Assembly (NCBI GenBank): GCA_023480765.1
Contig: JAMCWZ010000026.1
Span: 1 to 25,107, forward strand
Source of the DNA: Nitrospirota bacterium
Lineage (GTDB): Bacteria; Nitrospirota_A; Leptospirillia; Leptospirillales; Leptospirillaceae
Reading direction: 5' to 3'
Length of the DNA: 25,107 nucleotides
Below the pieces are notes generated by a model that was given only the letters and a program-made list of their open reading frames with translations, did no database searches and had not been told where the DNA came from. The translations under genes and the position numbers were made by a program. Shown here piece by piece: positions 15,415-23,473 of the stretch (its first letter is position 1; the number at the start of each line of letters is the position of its first letter).

Positions 15415-16326
15415 ATGACGCATGATCAACTCCGGATCTTTTTAAAAGTCGCAGAGCTGGGAAGTTTTACCCAGGCCGGAGAGACTCTTTTTCTCACCCA
15501 GCCGGCAATCAGCCTTCAGGTCAAAACGCTGGAGCAGCACCTCGGCGTTCCCCTGTTTGAAAGGAAGGGGCGCCAGGTTCTTCTCACGGAAGCCGGTGTC
15601 CGTCTCCTGCCTCACGCGCGTCGCATCATGGAAGAAATCGCAGACGCACGGGCCAGAGTCGCGGAACTGTCCAGCGGGGCCCTGGGAAATCTCCGGATCG
15701 GATCTTCCACCACCATCGGGACGGCCATTCTTCCTTCCATTCTGTACGAGTTTTCCCAGAAGAATCCGCAGATCCGGACCAGTTTGTCGATCCTCAATTC
15801 CCATCGAATCGTCTTCGACCTGAAAACCTCGGAAATCGACATCGGCTTTATCGAAGGTGATCTGACCCGGACAGAAGCCCAGGGTGTGAGACGGTCCTTC
15901 CTTGCCCAGGACCGCCTTGTGCTGGTCGATTCCCGGGAGAAACCCTTTGTGTCCGGTGATGAAACTTCCCTTGAAGAAATCCGCCGCTTGCCGCTGATCC
16001 TTCGGGAGGCGGGTTCCGGTACCCGCCAGATCCTCGAAGACTCCCTTCTGGATCGGGGGTTTCCCATCGATCTCTTCACGGTGTCCCTGACGGTCGGACA
16101 GACGGGTGTGATCAAGAAAATGGTTGGAAAAGGGGCGGGCATTGCGTTTATGTCCGTTCTGGCAATAGAAAAAGGGGATCAGGACCTTCTCCGGACTGTT
16201 CGTGTCCGGGACTTTTCTCCGATCCGGGATTTATGGATTGTGACGCCCGGGCGCCGTGTGAGCTCGGCGACCCGTTTGTTTCTGGACTGCGTTCACGAAT
16301 CCCTGGACTGGGCTTCCCGGCTTTGA
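15415..16326 (+). CDS. LysR-family transcriptional regulator (CysL/CbbR-like)
   Basis: A 303-residue LysR regulator. The N-terminal winged HTH is residues 1-60 (FLKVAELGSFTQAGETLFLT, QPAISLQVKTLEQHLGVPLF), followed by the linker helix and an effector-binding domain (about 90-295; LRIGSSTTIGTAILPSIL, SEIDIGFIEGDL, REAGSGTRQILED). The effector domain most resembles the CysL/CbbR group with the REAGSGTR segment, so sulfur or carbon metabolism is possible, but the target is unknown. AGGAGG sits 9 bases before the ATG. It is co-directional with dinG upstream, and its stop overlaps a TTG that probably starts the ATPase gene. LysR proteins are usually divergent from their target, which is not so here. 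Confidence 0.9.
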   Translation: MTHDQLRIFLKVAELGSFTQAGETLFLTQPAISLQVKTLEQHLGVPLFERKGRQVLLTEAGVRLLPHARRIMEEIADARARVAELSSGALGNLRIGSSTTIGTAILPSILYEFSQKNPQIRTSLSILNSHRIVFDLKTSEIDIGFIEGDLTRTEAQGVRRSFLAQDRLVLVDSREKPFVSGDETSLEEIRRLPLILREAGSGTRQILEDSLLDRGFPIDLFTVSLTVGQTGVIKKMVGKGAGIAFMSVLAIEKGDQDLLRTVRVRDFSPIRDLWIVTPGRRVSSATRLFLDCVHESLDWASRL

Positions 16327-17324
16327 CAGAAAGAAACGGCAAGAATCCCGACAGGACCAGAAGCCCCGGAGAGGAAGGTTTTCTGAGAACCGTCCATCTT
16401 CTGGGCGTTGGAGCGTTCTCGGACCTGTGTCTGGAGCTGTCACCGGGACTGAACGTTCTGACAGGAATGAACGGGACAGGCAAATCACAATTCCTCACGT
16501 TTGTCCGGGCCGGACTCACCGCGAACTCCCGAGGGGTGTTGTCGAATCATTTCTCCGCCATCGTTTTGCGCCCGAAGGATCCTTCCGTGCTTCTTCTTCA
16601 TCGATCCGATACATCCCGGAGAGGAAGTCTCATACTGGAAGATTCGAAGGGCGAATCCCGGGAATTTGTCCTCCACAAGGGTGGACGGAAAGGCGGGGTT
16701 TCCGTTTCGCAAGAAAACGCCGACAGAGGATCCGGAGGTCTCCGGAGAGGGAGTGTCCTCTCCTTTCCGGACGAAAGTGTGAGCTGGGAGCCGCTCAGCG
16801 GGAAGCTCCGGCCATCCCGGTCGGCTCTCGTCCGGCAGGTCGAAAAGGTCATCCCGGGCCGGGTTTGTTTCAGGAACGGAAGCCTCTGGATCAAAAACGG
16901 CCGGGGGTGGAGCCGGTGGGGACAGGTCTCTCCGGCGTCGAGACAATTGGGTCTGCTCTCTCTTTTTCTGAGACAGGGAGCTCTGGTTCCCGGGAGCATT
17001 CTGTTGTGGGATTCGCCGGAGGGAGTGTTCGGTCCCCTGTTGCTGGGTGATCTGGCGTCCCTCTGTCTGTCTTTGTCCCGAAGAGGTGTCCAGGTGGTGG
17101 TGGCGACACGGGATTATGTTTTTTTGAAAGAAGTCGACCTGTGGCAGAAGGACAATGACGGTGTCCGTTATCATGCCTTTTTTCGGGACGATCGGCTGGA
17201 TAAAATTTGTACCGAATCTTCGCCCCGTTTGTCGGGGCTTTCGCGTAATCCCGCCTCGGATGCCCTCCGGAGTCTTTTGGACCGGGACATCGAACGCGCA
17301 ATGGATAGCCGATGGTCTCCGTAA
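16323..17324 (+). CDS. ABC/RecF-like (AAA_21-type) ATPase, possible defence or DNA-processing ATPase
   Basis: A soluble P-loop ATPase of about 333 residues (from TTG 16323, overlapping the LysR stop as TTGA; a Met start at 16233 would lie deep in the LysR gene). The N-terminal strand LRTVHLLGVGAFSDLCLEL leads into Walker A GLNVLTGMNGTGKS (motif 48-55). A middle of about 140 residues follows. Then come a diverged signature helix PASRQLGLLSLFLRQG, Walker B SILLWDSPEGVFGP, GVQVVVATRDYVFLKEVDL, and a tail ASDALRSLLDRDIERAM. This is the layout of small OLD-like/AAA_21 ATPases whose Walker B typically reads DEPE and whose switch reads TH. Here those are DSPE and TR, so hydrolysis may be altered. 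No coiled coil is evident. The next gene overlaps by 13 bases and encodes a nuclease-like protein. Function unknown. Confidence 0.75.
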   Translation: MTERNGKNPDRTRSPGEEGFLRTVHLLGVGAFSDLCLELSPGLNVLTGMNGTGKSQFLTFVRAGLTANSRGVLSNHFSAIVLRPKDPSVLLLHRSDTSRRGSLILEDSKGESREFVLHKGGRKGGVSVSQENADRGSGGLRRGSVLSFPDESVSWEPLSGKLRPSRSALVRQVEKVIPGRVCFRNGSLWIKNGRGWSRWGQVSPASRQLGLLSLFLRQGALVPGSILLWDSPEGVFGPLLLGDLASLCLSLSRRGVQVVVATRDYVFLKEVDLWQKDNDGVRYHAFFRDDRLDKICTESSPRLSGLSRNPASDALRSLLDRDIERAMDSRWSP

Positions 17325-17887
17325 AAGTCCGGGAAGGGGATTTTGTTCTGGACCTGTCCCGGGCGAACTCCTGGGAGCGGTTTGACCGTACCGGAAGTCC
17401 TGTTCCCCAGGGCATGTCCCTGGTCGACTTTTTGATTGAAGAGCCCGAACGGAGAATCCTCCTTGAAATCAAGGATCCTTTCCGGACGCCGGGGGATTTC
17501 GTCTTTCCGGAAAGGAGAGGGTGGAAAGGAGGACCGAAGCGGCAGGACATGTTCCGGACGGACCGGATGATCCATGAATCCCTTGTTCCGAAAATCCGGG
17601 ACAGTTATACATGGCTTCACCTGATGGGAAAAAATGATAAACCTCTTCTGTTTGTCGTTCTCCTCGGGCTCGACAGGCTTTTCCCGGTGACTCCCGGTCT
17701 CCTGGGAGTCTTTAAAGACAGGCTTCTTGCCAGAATCCGAAAGGAAGGTCCCGATCGCTGGAAAATTGACTATGTCCGGGATTGCCTCGTTCTGGACCCG
17801 TCCCTTTTCTCCCGTGTATTTCCCCAATATCCTCTTTTTCGAGAATCGAAACAGACCGGGGGAGATGAGCCTCAGCAAGAAATCTGA
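17312..17887 (+). CDS. Putative PD-(D/E)XK-like nuclease, partner of the upstream ATPase
   Basis: A 191-residue soluble protein that I do not recognise by name. It has the core pattern of PD-(D/E)XK nucleases: a leading helix with Glu22 (ANSWERFDRTG), a strand with Asp39 (GMSLVDFLIEE), a tight turn, and a second strand ending in Glu52-x-Lys54 (RRILLEIKDP). A helix (TDRMIHESLVPKIRDSYTWL, about 83-102) and a hydrophobic strand (PLLFVVLLGL, 111-120) then continue the fold. The gene begins inside the ATPase gene, so the two are translationally coupled. From memory, small proteins with VD...IEVKD next to AAA ATPases of this type occur in many bacteria, without a described function. Nuclease activity is inferred from motif spacing only. 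Confidence 0.6.
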   Translation: MVSVKVREGDFVLDLSRANSWERFDRTGSPVPQGMSLVDFLIEEPERRILLEIKDPFRTPGDFVFPERRGWKGGPKRQDMFRTDRMIHESLVPKIRDSYTWLHLMGKNDKPLLFVVLLGLDRLFPVTPGLLGVFKDRLLARIRKEGPDRWKIDYVRDCLVLDPSLFSRVFPQYPLFRESKQTGGDEPQQEI

Positions 17888-17976
17888 TACAATAAAAAAC
17901 AAAGTCCCGGCTTCGAGTGTCACATTGATCCGTATGGAGCCGGTATACCAAAGATCAAGACGAGGAGAAGCATTCC

Positions 17977-18681
17977 ATGTTCGGAAACTCAAGAAATGAA
18001 AACCCCTTTGGGGGAAATATTGTCGAGAGCCTTCCCAGCCAGTCGGTCATGGGACAGTACATGATGAAGGTTTACGGGTTGCTGGCCGTCACTCTTGCGG
18101 TTTCGGCCGCTTCCGCGGTCTGGGGTATGGGGGCGGGGCTGCCCCTGTTTGTCGGACATCCGATTCTTTTTGCCGTGGCCATGTTCGGAACGCTTTTTCT
18201 TCTGATGGCCGTTCAGCGGATTCCGGTGGTGAATCTTCTGGTGATGTTCTTTTTTGCGGCACTGATGGGGGCCTCTCTCGGACCCATGCTGGCACAGGCT
18301 GTTCGCCTTCCCGGCGGTCAAACCATGGTGGCCGACAGTCTCCTGATGACGACGGCGATCTTCTTTTCCCTGTCCCTTTATGCGCTGGTGTCCCGTAAAA
18401 GCTTTTCCTTTCTCGGAAGCTTTCTGTTCACGGGGCTGATCATTGTCGTGATCCTCTCCCTGGTTCAGATTTTCTGGCATCCCCTGTTTCTTCAGGCGCT
18501 TGTCTCAGGAATCGGCGCACTTGTTTTTTCAGGGCTGATTCTCTTCGATACGGCCAGGATTCTGCAGAGCGGGGAAGAGGAGATGACCCCTGTCATGGCT
18601 GTTGTGACGCTGTATCTGGATGTACTGAACCTGTTTATTTCACTGTTAAGAATATTTGAACTGTTCCGGGGGGAGGAGTAA
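17977..18681 (+). CDS. BAX inhibitor-1 / YbhL-YccA family inner-membrane protein
   Basis: A 234-residue polytopic membrane protein with about seven hydrophobic helices (first near residue 30-50). The C-terminal family signature is seen in LVFSGLILFDTARIL and VVTLYLDVLNLFISLLRIF. Members have been linked to calcium leak (BsYetJ) or to modulation of FtsH proteolysis (YccA), but this member's role is unknown. GAGGAG lies 9 bases before the ATG. It follows an 89-base gap after the nuclease-like gene, one of the larger gaps in the rightward run and a possible place for an internal promoter, though I see no good -35/-10 pair. Confidence 0.9.
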   Translation: MFGNSRNENPFGGNIVESLPSQSVMGQYMMKVYGLLAVTLAVSAASAVWGMGAGLPLFVGHPILFAVAMFGTLFLLMAVQRIPVVNLLVMFFFAALMGASLGPMLAQAVRLPGGQTMVADSLLMTTAIFFSLSLYALVSRKSFSFLGSFLFTGLIIVVILSLVQIFWHPLFLQALVSGIGALVFSGLILFDTARILQSGEEEMTPVMAVVTLYLDVLNLFISLLRIFELFRGEE

Positions 18682-18690
18682 CGTCCTCCC
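18671..18690. other. Inverted repeat GGGAGGA-N6-TCCTCCC at the end of the BAX-inhibitor gene
   Basis: A perfect 7-bp stem with a 6-base loop spanning the stop codon, 30 bases before ilvE. It lacks a following T-run, so it is not a standard terminator. It may stabilise or pause the transcript between the two genes. Confidence 0.3.
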
Positions 18691-18719
18691 TTCCGGCGTG
18701 ACGATCGGAAAGGGTTCGT

Positions 18720-19652
18720 ATGCTAAAAGAATCTCGGTGGATTTGGATGGACGGGACACTTGTGCCGTGGAAGGAAGCCAATGTCCATGTGCTGACGCAT
18801 TCCCTTCATTATGCCATGGCTGTCTTCGAAGGCATCCGGGCCTATGATGGTCCTCACGGCACGCATATCTTTCGTCTGAAAGAGCATACGGACCGGCTGA
18901 TCAATTCCGGGAAGGTGATGCACATGCCCTCTCCCTTCGGGGCATCCGAGTTGATGGAAGCAACGGTCCGGACCGTTGCGGAAAACGGTCTCACCTCGTG
19001 CTATATCCGCCCCCTCATGTACATCGGGTATGGGGACATGGGAATTTACGCCCGACAGAATCCGGTCCGGGTGTCGATTGCGGCGTGGGAATGGGGGACC
19101 TATCTGGGAGAAGAGGGGCTTTCGAGGGGGATACGGGCGAAAGTCAGCTCCTACCAGCGCTTTGGCGTGAATTCGTTTTTGAACAGGGCCAAGGTTTCCG
19201 CGCATTATGTCAACTCCCAGCTTGCAAAATGGGAAGTGAAGATGGCGGGTTATGACGAAGCCATCCTGCTGGATCACGAAGGATTTGTGGCCGAAGGTCC
19301 CGGGGAAAATATTTTCATCGTTTCCGACGGCGTCTTGCGAACCCCTGTCCTGAAGACCGTTCTGGATGGTATTACCCGGGATGCCATCATGACGCTGGCC
19401 CGTGAAGAGGGGCTCACCGTATCGGAAGAAATGATCACCCGGGATGACCTTTACCTGGCAGACGAAGCTTTTTTTACGGGAACAGCGGCCGAGATTACAC
19501 CGATCCGGGAAATCGACGAGCGCATGATCGGGACAGGGAAGCCCGGTCCGGTCACTCTCAAGTTGCAAAAGGCCTTTTTCGATATTGTCCGGGGGATTTC
19601 TCCCCTCCATCCTGAGTGGCGTCATCCGGTCAAGAGTTCAAAAGGCCGGTAG
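18720..19652 (+). CDS. ilvE: Branched-chain amino acid aminotransferase
   Basis: A PLP-dependent class IV aminotransferase for the last step of valine, leucine and isoleucine synthesis; 310 residues. It starts with IWMDGTLVPWKEANVHVLTH, the family N-terminus, then YAMAVFEGIRAY with the fold-type IV substrate loop. The PLP lysine is most likely Lys158 in NRAKVSAHYVNS, and the cofactor phosphate region is GFVAEGPGENIFIV. Near the C-terminus FFTGTAAEITPIREID is typical. AAAGGG sits 5 bases upstream of the ATG. D-amino-acid and aminodeoxychorismate enzymes share the fold, but the N-terminus and length favour IlvE. Confidence 0.94.
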   Translation: MLKESRWIWMDGTLVPWKEANVHVLTHSLHYAMAVFEGIRAYDGPHGTHIFRLKEHTDRLINSGKVMHMPSPFGASELMEATVRTVAENGLTSCYIRPLMYIGYGDMGIYARQNPVRVSIAAWEWGTYLGEEGLSRGIRAKVSSYQRFGVNSFLNRAKVSAHYVNSQLAKWEVKMAGYDEAILLDHEGFVAEGPGENIFIVSDGVLRTPVLKTVLDGITRDAIMTLAREEGLTVSEEMITRDDLYLADEAFFTGTAAEITPIREIDERMIGTGKPGPVTLKLQKAFFDIVRGISPLHPEWRHPVKSSKGR

Positions 19653-19658
19653 GGGGTG

Positions 19659-22277
19659 ATGGACTCCCCCTCCGGGAGAAAGAAGACAGCTTCGTCTGTG
19701 CCCGCGTGGGTCAGGGATCTTCCCCCGAGCACACTCGTCCTGATGGATGGCTTCGGATATATTTTTCGTGCTTATCACAGCCGGGTGACGTTTGTCACGC
19801 GCGCGGGCCTTCCGACCGGTGCGATCACCGTTTTTGGAAACATGCTTCTTTCGGTTCTGAAAGAACTCTCTCCCTCTGCCATGGCGGTCGTCTTTGAAAG
19901 CAGAACGGGAAATGTGCGTTCGGAAATCCTCCCCGAGATCAAGGCCAACCGGCCCGAGCCCCCTTCCGACTTTCTCCAGCAGATTCCCTATATCGAACGT
20001 CTGATCAGAGGGATCGGGGTTCCGCTCCTGTCCACGGACGGATACGAGGCAGACGATACGATAGCGGCTCTGGCCCTTAAATGGCTTAACCACCACGACC
20101 GAACGAACGTCCCCTGTCATGTCGTCGTTTTGTCCTCGGACAAGGATCTCCTGACGCTTGTGTCCGACCGTGTCTGGGTGTACGACCCGATGACCAAAAA
20201 AGTTCTGGGACCCTCCGATGTACGAGAAAAATGGGGAGTCGAGCCCTGGCAGATTCCCGACCTTCTGGCATTGACCGGAGACACGGCCGACAATATTCCG
20301 GGAGTTCCGGGCATCGGACAAAAAACGGCCGCAACGCTTCTGGGGAATCAGGGGACGATCGACACTCTCTATGAGGATCTCGACAACGTGGTTCCGGAAC
20401 GGATCCGGACTCTTCTTCGGGAGCACCGGGAGAGAGTTTTCCGGAACAAGAAGGTCACCGTTCTCCATTCGGACCTTGCCCTCTCTCTGGAGCCGGAAAG
20501 CCTTTCTCTTTCTCCTCCCGACATGGATTCCCTGAAATCCCTTCTTCAGGAACTGGAAGCGCCGGGACTTCTTTCGCGGGTGCACAGGACGCTTGAGCTT
20601 CGTGAACCTTCTCTCGCCCGGGAGGAGGGAAAACGGAGGCAATCATCCGAAGTTCGTCTTCCGTTCCAGGGAGATCTCCCGCAAATGTCCGGGTGTCCTG
20701 GAGCCGGGATCGACCTGGTTGACGATTCGGGTTTTTGGGTCCATGACGGTGATCAGGCGAATTTTTATCCCTTTTCCTCCGAGGAAGAGGTGTTAAAGAC
20801 GATGTCTGCCTGGAGAGACGAGGGAAAAGCAGTCTGGTGTTTTGATCAGACCCGCCTCTACAGGAAGTGCCCGCGGTTCTTTGCATTGGGGATTCCTTTC
20901 GTCTTCGATGCGACGATCGCGGCTTATCTTCTGGAGCCTGGCCATCGGGACTATCTCCTGGAAAATCTTGCCGCCCGGTATTTTTTGACAGAAACCTCCG
21001 ACCGGACCCGTCTTGTCCGGAATGTTCTGTCAAAGCTGTGGGAAGATGCCGTGAAAGAAGGGCTTCTTGAACTGGTGCAGTCGATCGAGATCCCGTTGGG
21101 AAGAATCCTTTACCAGATGGAAGTCCTGGGAATCCGGATTGACCGGCAGGCGCTGGAGAGCGCCCGGGAAAGTATCGAAGCTCTTGCCCGGGAACTGGAG
21201 GAGGAAATTTACCGGCTTGCGGGTTCCCGATTCACAATTCTCTCCCCCAAACAGGTGGGAGAGATTCTTTATGGAAAACTGGGTCTTCCGACAGCCCGGA
21301 AAGGAAAAACCGGATATTCGACGGATGAGGAGACGCTGACGGGTCTTTCGGCGCTCCACCCCCTTCCGGAGAAGATCCTCGCCTATCGTCAGATGAAGAA
21401 GCTTCTGTCGACTTATGTGGACCCCATTTCCCGCGGTGTCGACGCCCAGGGAAGACTGCACGGCCAATTCAACCAGACGGTCACGGCGACCGGGAGATTG
21501 TCCTCGTCCAACCCCAATCTCCAGAACATTCCGATGCGGAGCCCGGCTGGTCGGGAAATCCGGAAATGCTTCATCGCCGGAGAAAACCGGGTCCTCCTGT
21601 CGGCCGATTATTCGCAGATTGAGCTCCGTCTTTTGGCTCATTTTTCCGAAGACCCGGAGCTGATGGCGGTGTTCGAACGAAACGAGGATATTCATGCCCG
21701 GACCGCCCGTCTTCTGTTTGGCGATCCGGTGACACCCGAGACCCGGAGGAAGGCCAAGACGATCAACTTCGGAATCCTTTATGGGATGTCCGCCTTCAGT
21801 CTCTCCCAGGATCTGGGAGTCGAGCCCCAGGAAGCCCAGGCGTTTATCGACCGTTATTTCGGAGCTTTTCCGAAAGTGGGACCTCTTTTTGACAGCATTT
21901 TGGAGGAAGCGAAAAAAACGGGAGAAGTGCGAACGATACTCGGACGAAAAAGGAGGATTCCCGAACTTTTTGCTCCGGATCGACGAAGCCGCGAATACGG
22001 TGAACGCATGGCGGTGAATACCGTTTTGCAGGGATCGGCTGCGGATCTGATCAAAAAGTCGATGGTGGATTTCGGACAAGTACGAAAGGACAGGCCGGAG
22101 GTCGGAGACCTTCTGGTTCAGGTTCACGATGAACTTCTTTTTGAAGTCCGGGAGGACAACCTGGAAGACGCCTCCGGAACCATTCGTTCCCTGATGGAAG
22201 GGGCATTGCGTTTGAAGGTACCGCTGATTGTCCAGGTCGGGCACGGAAAAAACTGGGTGGATGCCCATCCGGGTTAA
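19659..22277 (+). CDS. polA: DNA polymerase I
   Basis: Repair and Okazaki-fragment polymerase, about 872 residues. The N-terminal 5'-3' exonuclease has LMDGFGYIFRAYHS, DGYEADDTIAAL, VLSSDKDLLTLV and GDTADNIPGVPGIGQKT. The middle domain corresponds to the 3'-5' exonuclease but lacks the first DxE motif (IDLVDDSGFWVHDG in its place) while keeping FDATIAAYLLEP. The polymerase domain is complete: TATGRLSSSNPNLQNIP, motif A SADYSQIELRLL (from 21600), motif B RRKAKTINFGILYG, motif C QVHDEL (22119-22136). Proofreading is therefore probably absent, as in several other bacterial Pol I enzymes. GTG 19656 and ATG 19659 are adjacent candidate starts just after the ilvE stop. Confidence 0.97.
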   Translation: MDSPSGRKKTASSVPAWVRDLPPSTLVLMDGFGYIFRAYHSRVTFVTRAGLPTGAITVFGNMLLSVLKELSPSAMAVVFESRTGNVRSEILPEIKANRPEPPSDFLQQIPYIERLIRGIGVPLLSTDGYEADDTIAALALKWLNHHDRTNVPCHVVVLSSDKDLLTLVSDRVWVYDPMTKKVLGPSDVREKWGVEPWQIPDLLALTGDTADNIPGVPGIGQKTAATLLGNQGTIDTLYEDLDNVVPERIRTLLREHRERVFRNKKVTVLHSDLALSLEPESLSLSPPDMDSLKSLLQELEAPGLLSRVHRTLELREPSLAREEGKRRQSSEVRLPFQGDLPQMSGCPGAGIDLVDDSGFWVHDGDQANFYPFSSEEEVLKTMSAWRDEGKAVWCFDQTRLYRKCPRFFALGIPFVFDATIAAYLLEPGHRDYLLENLAARYFLTETSDRTRLVRNVLSKLWEDAVKEGLLELVQSIEIPLGRILYQMEVLGIRIDRQALESARESIEALARELEEEIYRLAGSRFTILSPKQVGEILYGKLGLPTARKGKTGYSTDEETLTGLSALHPLPEKILAYRQMKKLLSTYVDPISRGVDAQGRLHGQFNQTVTATGRLSSSNPNLQNIPMRSPAGREIRKCFIAGENRVLLSADYSQIELRLLAHFSEDPELMAVFERNEDIHARTARLLFGDPVTPETRRKAKTINFGILYGMSAFSLSQDLGVEPQEAQAFIDRYFGAFPKVGPLFDSILEEAKKTGEVRTILGRKRRIPELFAPDRRSREYGERMAVNTVLQGSAADLIKKSMVDFGQVRKDRPEVGDLLVQVHDELLFEVREDNLEDASGTIRSLMEGALRLKVPLIVQVGHGKNWVDAHPG

Positions 22278-22307
22278 CTGCATGAGGAGAGAGGAAAGGT
22301 CCAGAGA

Positions 22308-22997
22308 ATGGAAATTCAGGGAAGTGCGGATCGGCATGCCCTTCTGGAAGGGATGAATCTGTCTCTTTTGGGGCTTGGGGTGGGGACAGCGTTTCTGGCC
22401 ATCCTGCTTGCGGCGGTGGGGACGGGAATCATTGTCCGCAAAGCCCGTGGCACGGCTTCGGAGGAAAAGATCAAGAAGTGGGCGCGGATCGGATGGGTTG
22501 CATTGGTCGTCTATCTGGTTGCCTACGTCGGTTATTTTTTTCATCTCAGTTCCCCCCGTCAGGTCCCGTACCCTTTTGTTCCGGGGGATCAGATGGTGGC
22601 GAAAGGAGATTATAATGGAGCCATTCATTTCTATGAAGGCGTCGTCCGGAAATATCCCCATATGGCTTTGGCGCATTTCAAGCTGGGGATGGCCCTGCGC
22701 ATGGTGAAAGCCATTGGTCCGTCGATCAAGGAGCTGAAAAAAGCCATCCAATATGATCCGGATCAACCGGAGCCCTATTTTGCCCTGGGATCCATTCTCT
22801 GGACACAGGGAACATCCCTTGACGCCATGCCGTATTTCCGAAAAGGTCTCGAACTCGATCCCCAGAATCGGCAGAGGGTGTTCTTTGAGAAAATCATCAA
22901 GCGCGGAGAGCTTGAGAAAAAAGGTCTCCTGAAGCCGGGTTCGGATGCCCGTCCGCACCTGAGTCCTCCGGCTCCGTCGGGGAGTGGTTCCCCATGA
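22308..22997 (+). CDS. Membrane-anchored TPR protein, function unknown
   Basis: A 229-residue protein with two N-terminal membrane helices (about 17-42, LGVGTAFLAILLAAVGTG, and about 61-82, WVALVVYLVAYVGYFF). A region with about three TPR units follows (GDYNGAIHFYEGVVRKYPHM, AIGPSIKELKKAIQYDPDQP, SLDAMPYFRKGLELDPQNRQ). It ends in a Pro/Ser-rich tail. AGGAAAGG lies 8 bases before the ATG. The stop overlaps the next gene (ATGA), suggesting a shared complex. TPRs usually scaffold protein partners; no specific family role is recognised. Confidence 0.8.
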   Translation: MEIQGSADRHALLEGMNLSLLGLGVGTAFLAILLAAVGTGIIVRKARGTASEEKIKKWARIGWVALVVYLVAYVGYFFHLSSPRQVPYPFVPGDQMVAKGDYNGAIHFYEGVVRKYPHMALAHFKLGMALRMVKAIGPSIKELKKAIQYDPDQPEPYFALGSILWTQGTSLDAMPYFRKGLELDPQNRQRVFFEKIIKRGELEKKGLLKPGSDARPHLSPPAPSGSGSP

Positions 22998-23473
22998 TTT
23001 TGCCTTTCCGGACCAGAATGACGATTTTTATTGTGGCCCTGCCGGGAATTCTGGACATGTTCTGGATCCTGGAGCGTTTTCTCGGGCTTCCTCCCGGACT
23101 CCGGCATGCGGGAATGATCGTTCCCGAAATCCTTCTTCTGGGTGCGCTGGTTGCTCTCGTCATGTGGAGCTTTGTGGTACGATGGCTTCACCGAAAGGAG
23201 ACAGTCATTCTTCTGGGAGTTGCACTTGCCATGGCAGCAGGGGGCATTTCCCGCCTTTTGTGGATCGTCTGGTCCCCTCTGGGAGATCCGCTGTTGAAGC
23301 CGCATCTTTTTGAAGCGGGCGGTCTGGTCACCGGAGCCCTGATCCTCGGGATCGAAGCCGAGTCCGGACGGCGATATTTTCTCCGCATGGAGGAGAAGTC
23401 CCGGTCTGTTTCAGCCTCTGTCTCCACCGGGGAAAAGTCAGGAAAACCCTCTCCCCCCGGTCGCTCCGGATGA
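22994..23473 (+). CDS. Small integral membrane protein, unknown
   Basis: A 159-residue protein with probably four hydrophobic helices: TIFIVALPGILDMFWI (about 10-25), MIVPEILLLGALVALVMW (41-58), ILLGVALAMAAGGISRLLWI (72-91) and LVTGALILGIEAE (110-122). The tail is charged and Ser/Pro-rich. It overlaps both neighbours by ATGA junctions. I recognise no family motif; coupling to the TPR protein suggests they act together. Confidence 0.7.
   Translation: MILPFRTRMTIFIVALPGILDMFWILERFLGLPPGLRHAGMIVPEILLLGALVALVMWSFVVRWLHRKETVILLGVALAMAAGGISRLLWIVWSPLGDPLLKPHLFEAGGLVTGALILGIEAESGRRYFLRMEEKSRSVSASVSTGEKSGKPSPPGRSG

Noticed and set aside
16233..16322. Upstream Met start for the ATPase inside the LysR gene
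   Set aside because: It would overlap LysR by about 90 bases and add a segment with no ATPase-like features; TTG 16323 fits better.
16323..17887. The ATPase/nuclease pair as part of a recent mobile island
   Set aside because: Neighbouring genes are housekeeping, composition looks the same, and no integrase, tRNA or flanking repeat is seen.
17925..17949. TTGATC and TATACC as a promoter for the BAX-inhibitor gene
   Set aside because: Spacer is 13 bases; the GGTATACC palindrome alone is not enough.
21030..22958. Very long - strand open frame (over 600 codons) opposite polA and the TPR gene
   Set aside because: It lies across two well-supported + strand genes and shows no domain motif; codon-bias mirror frame.
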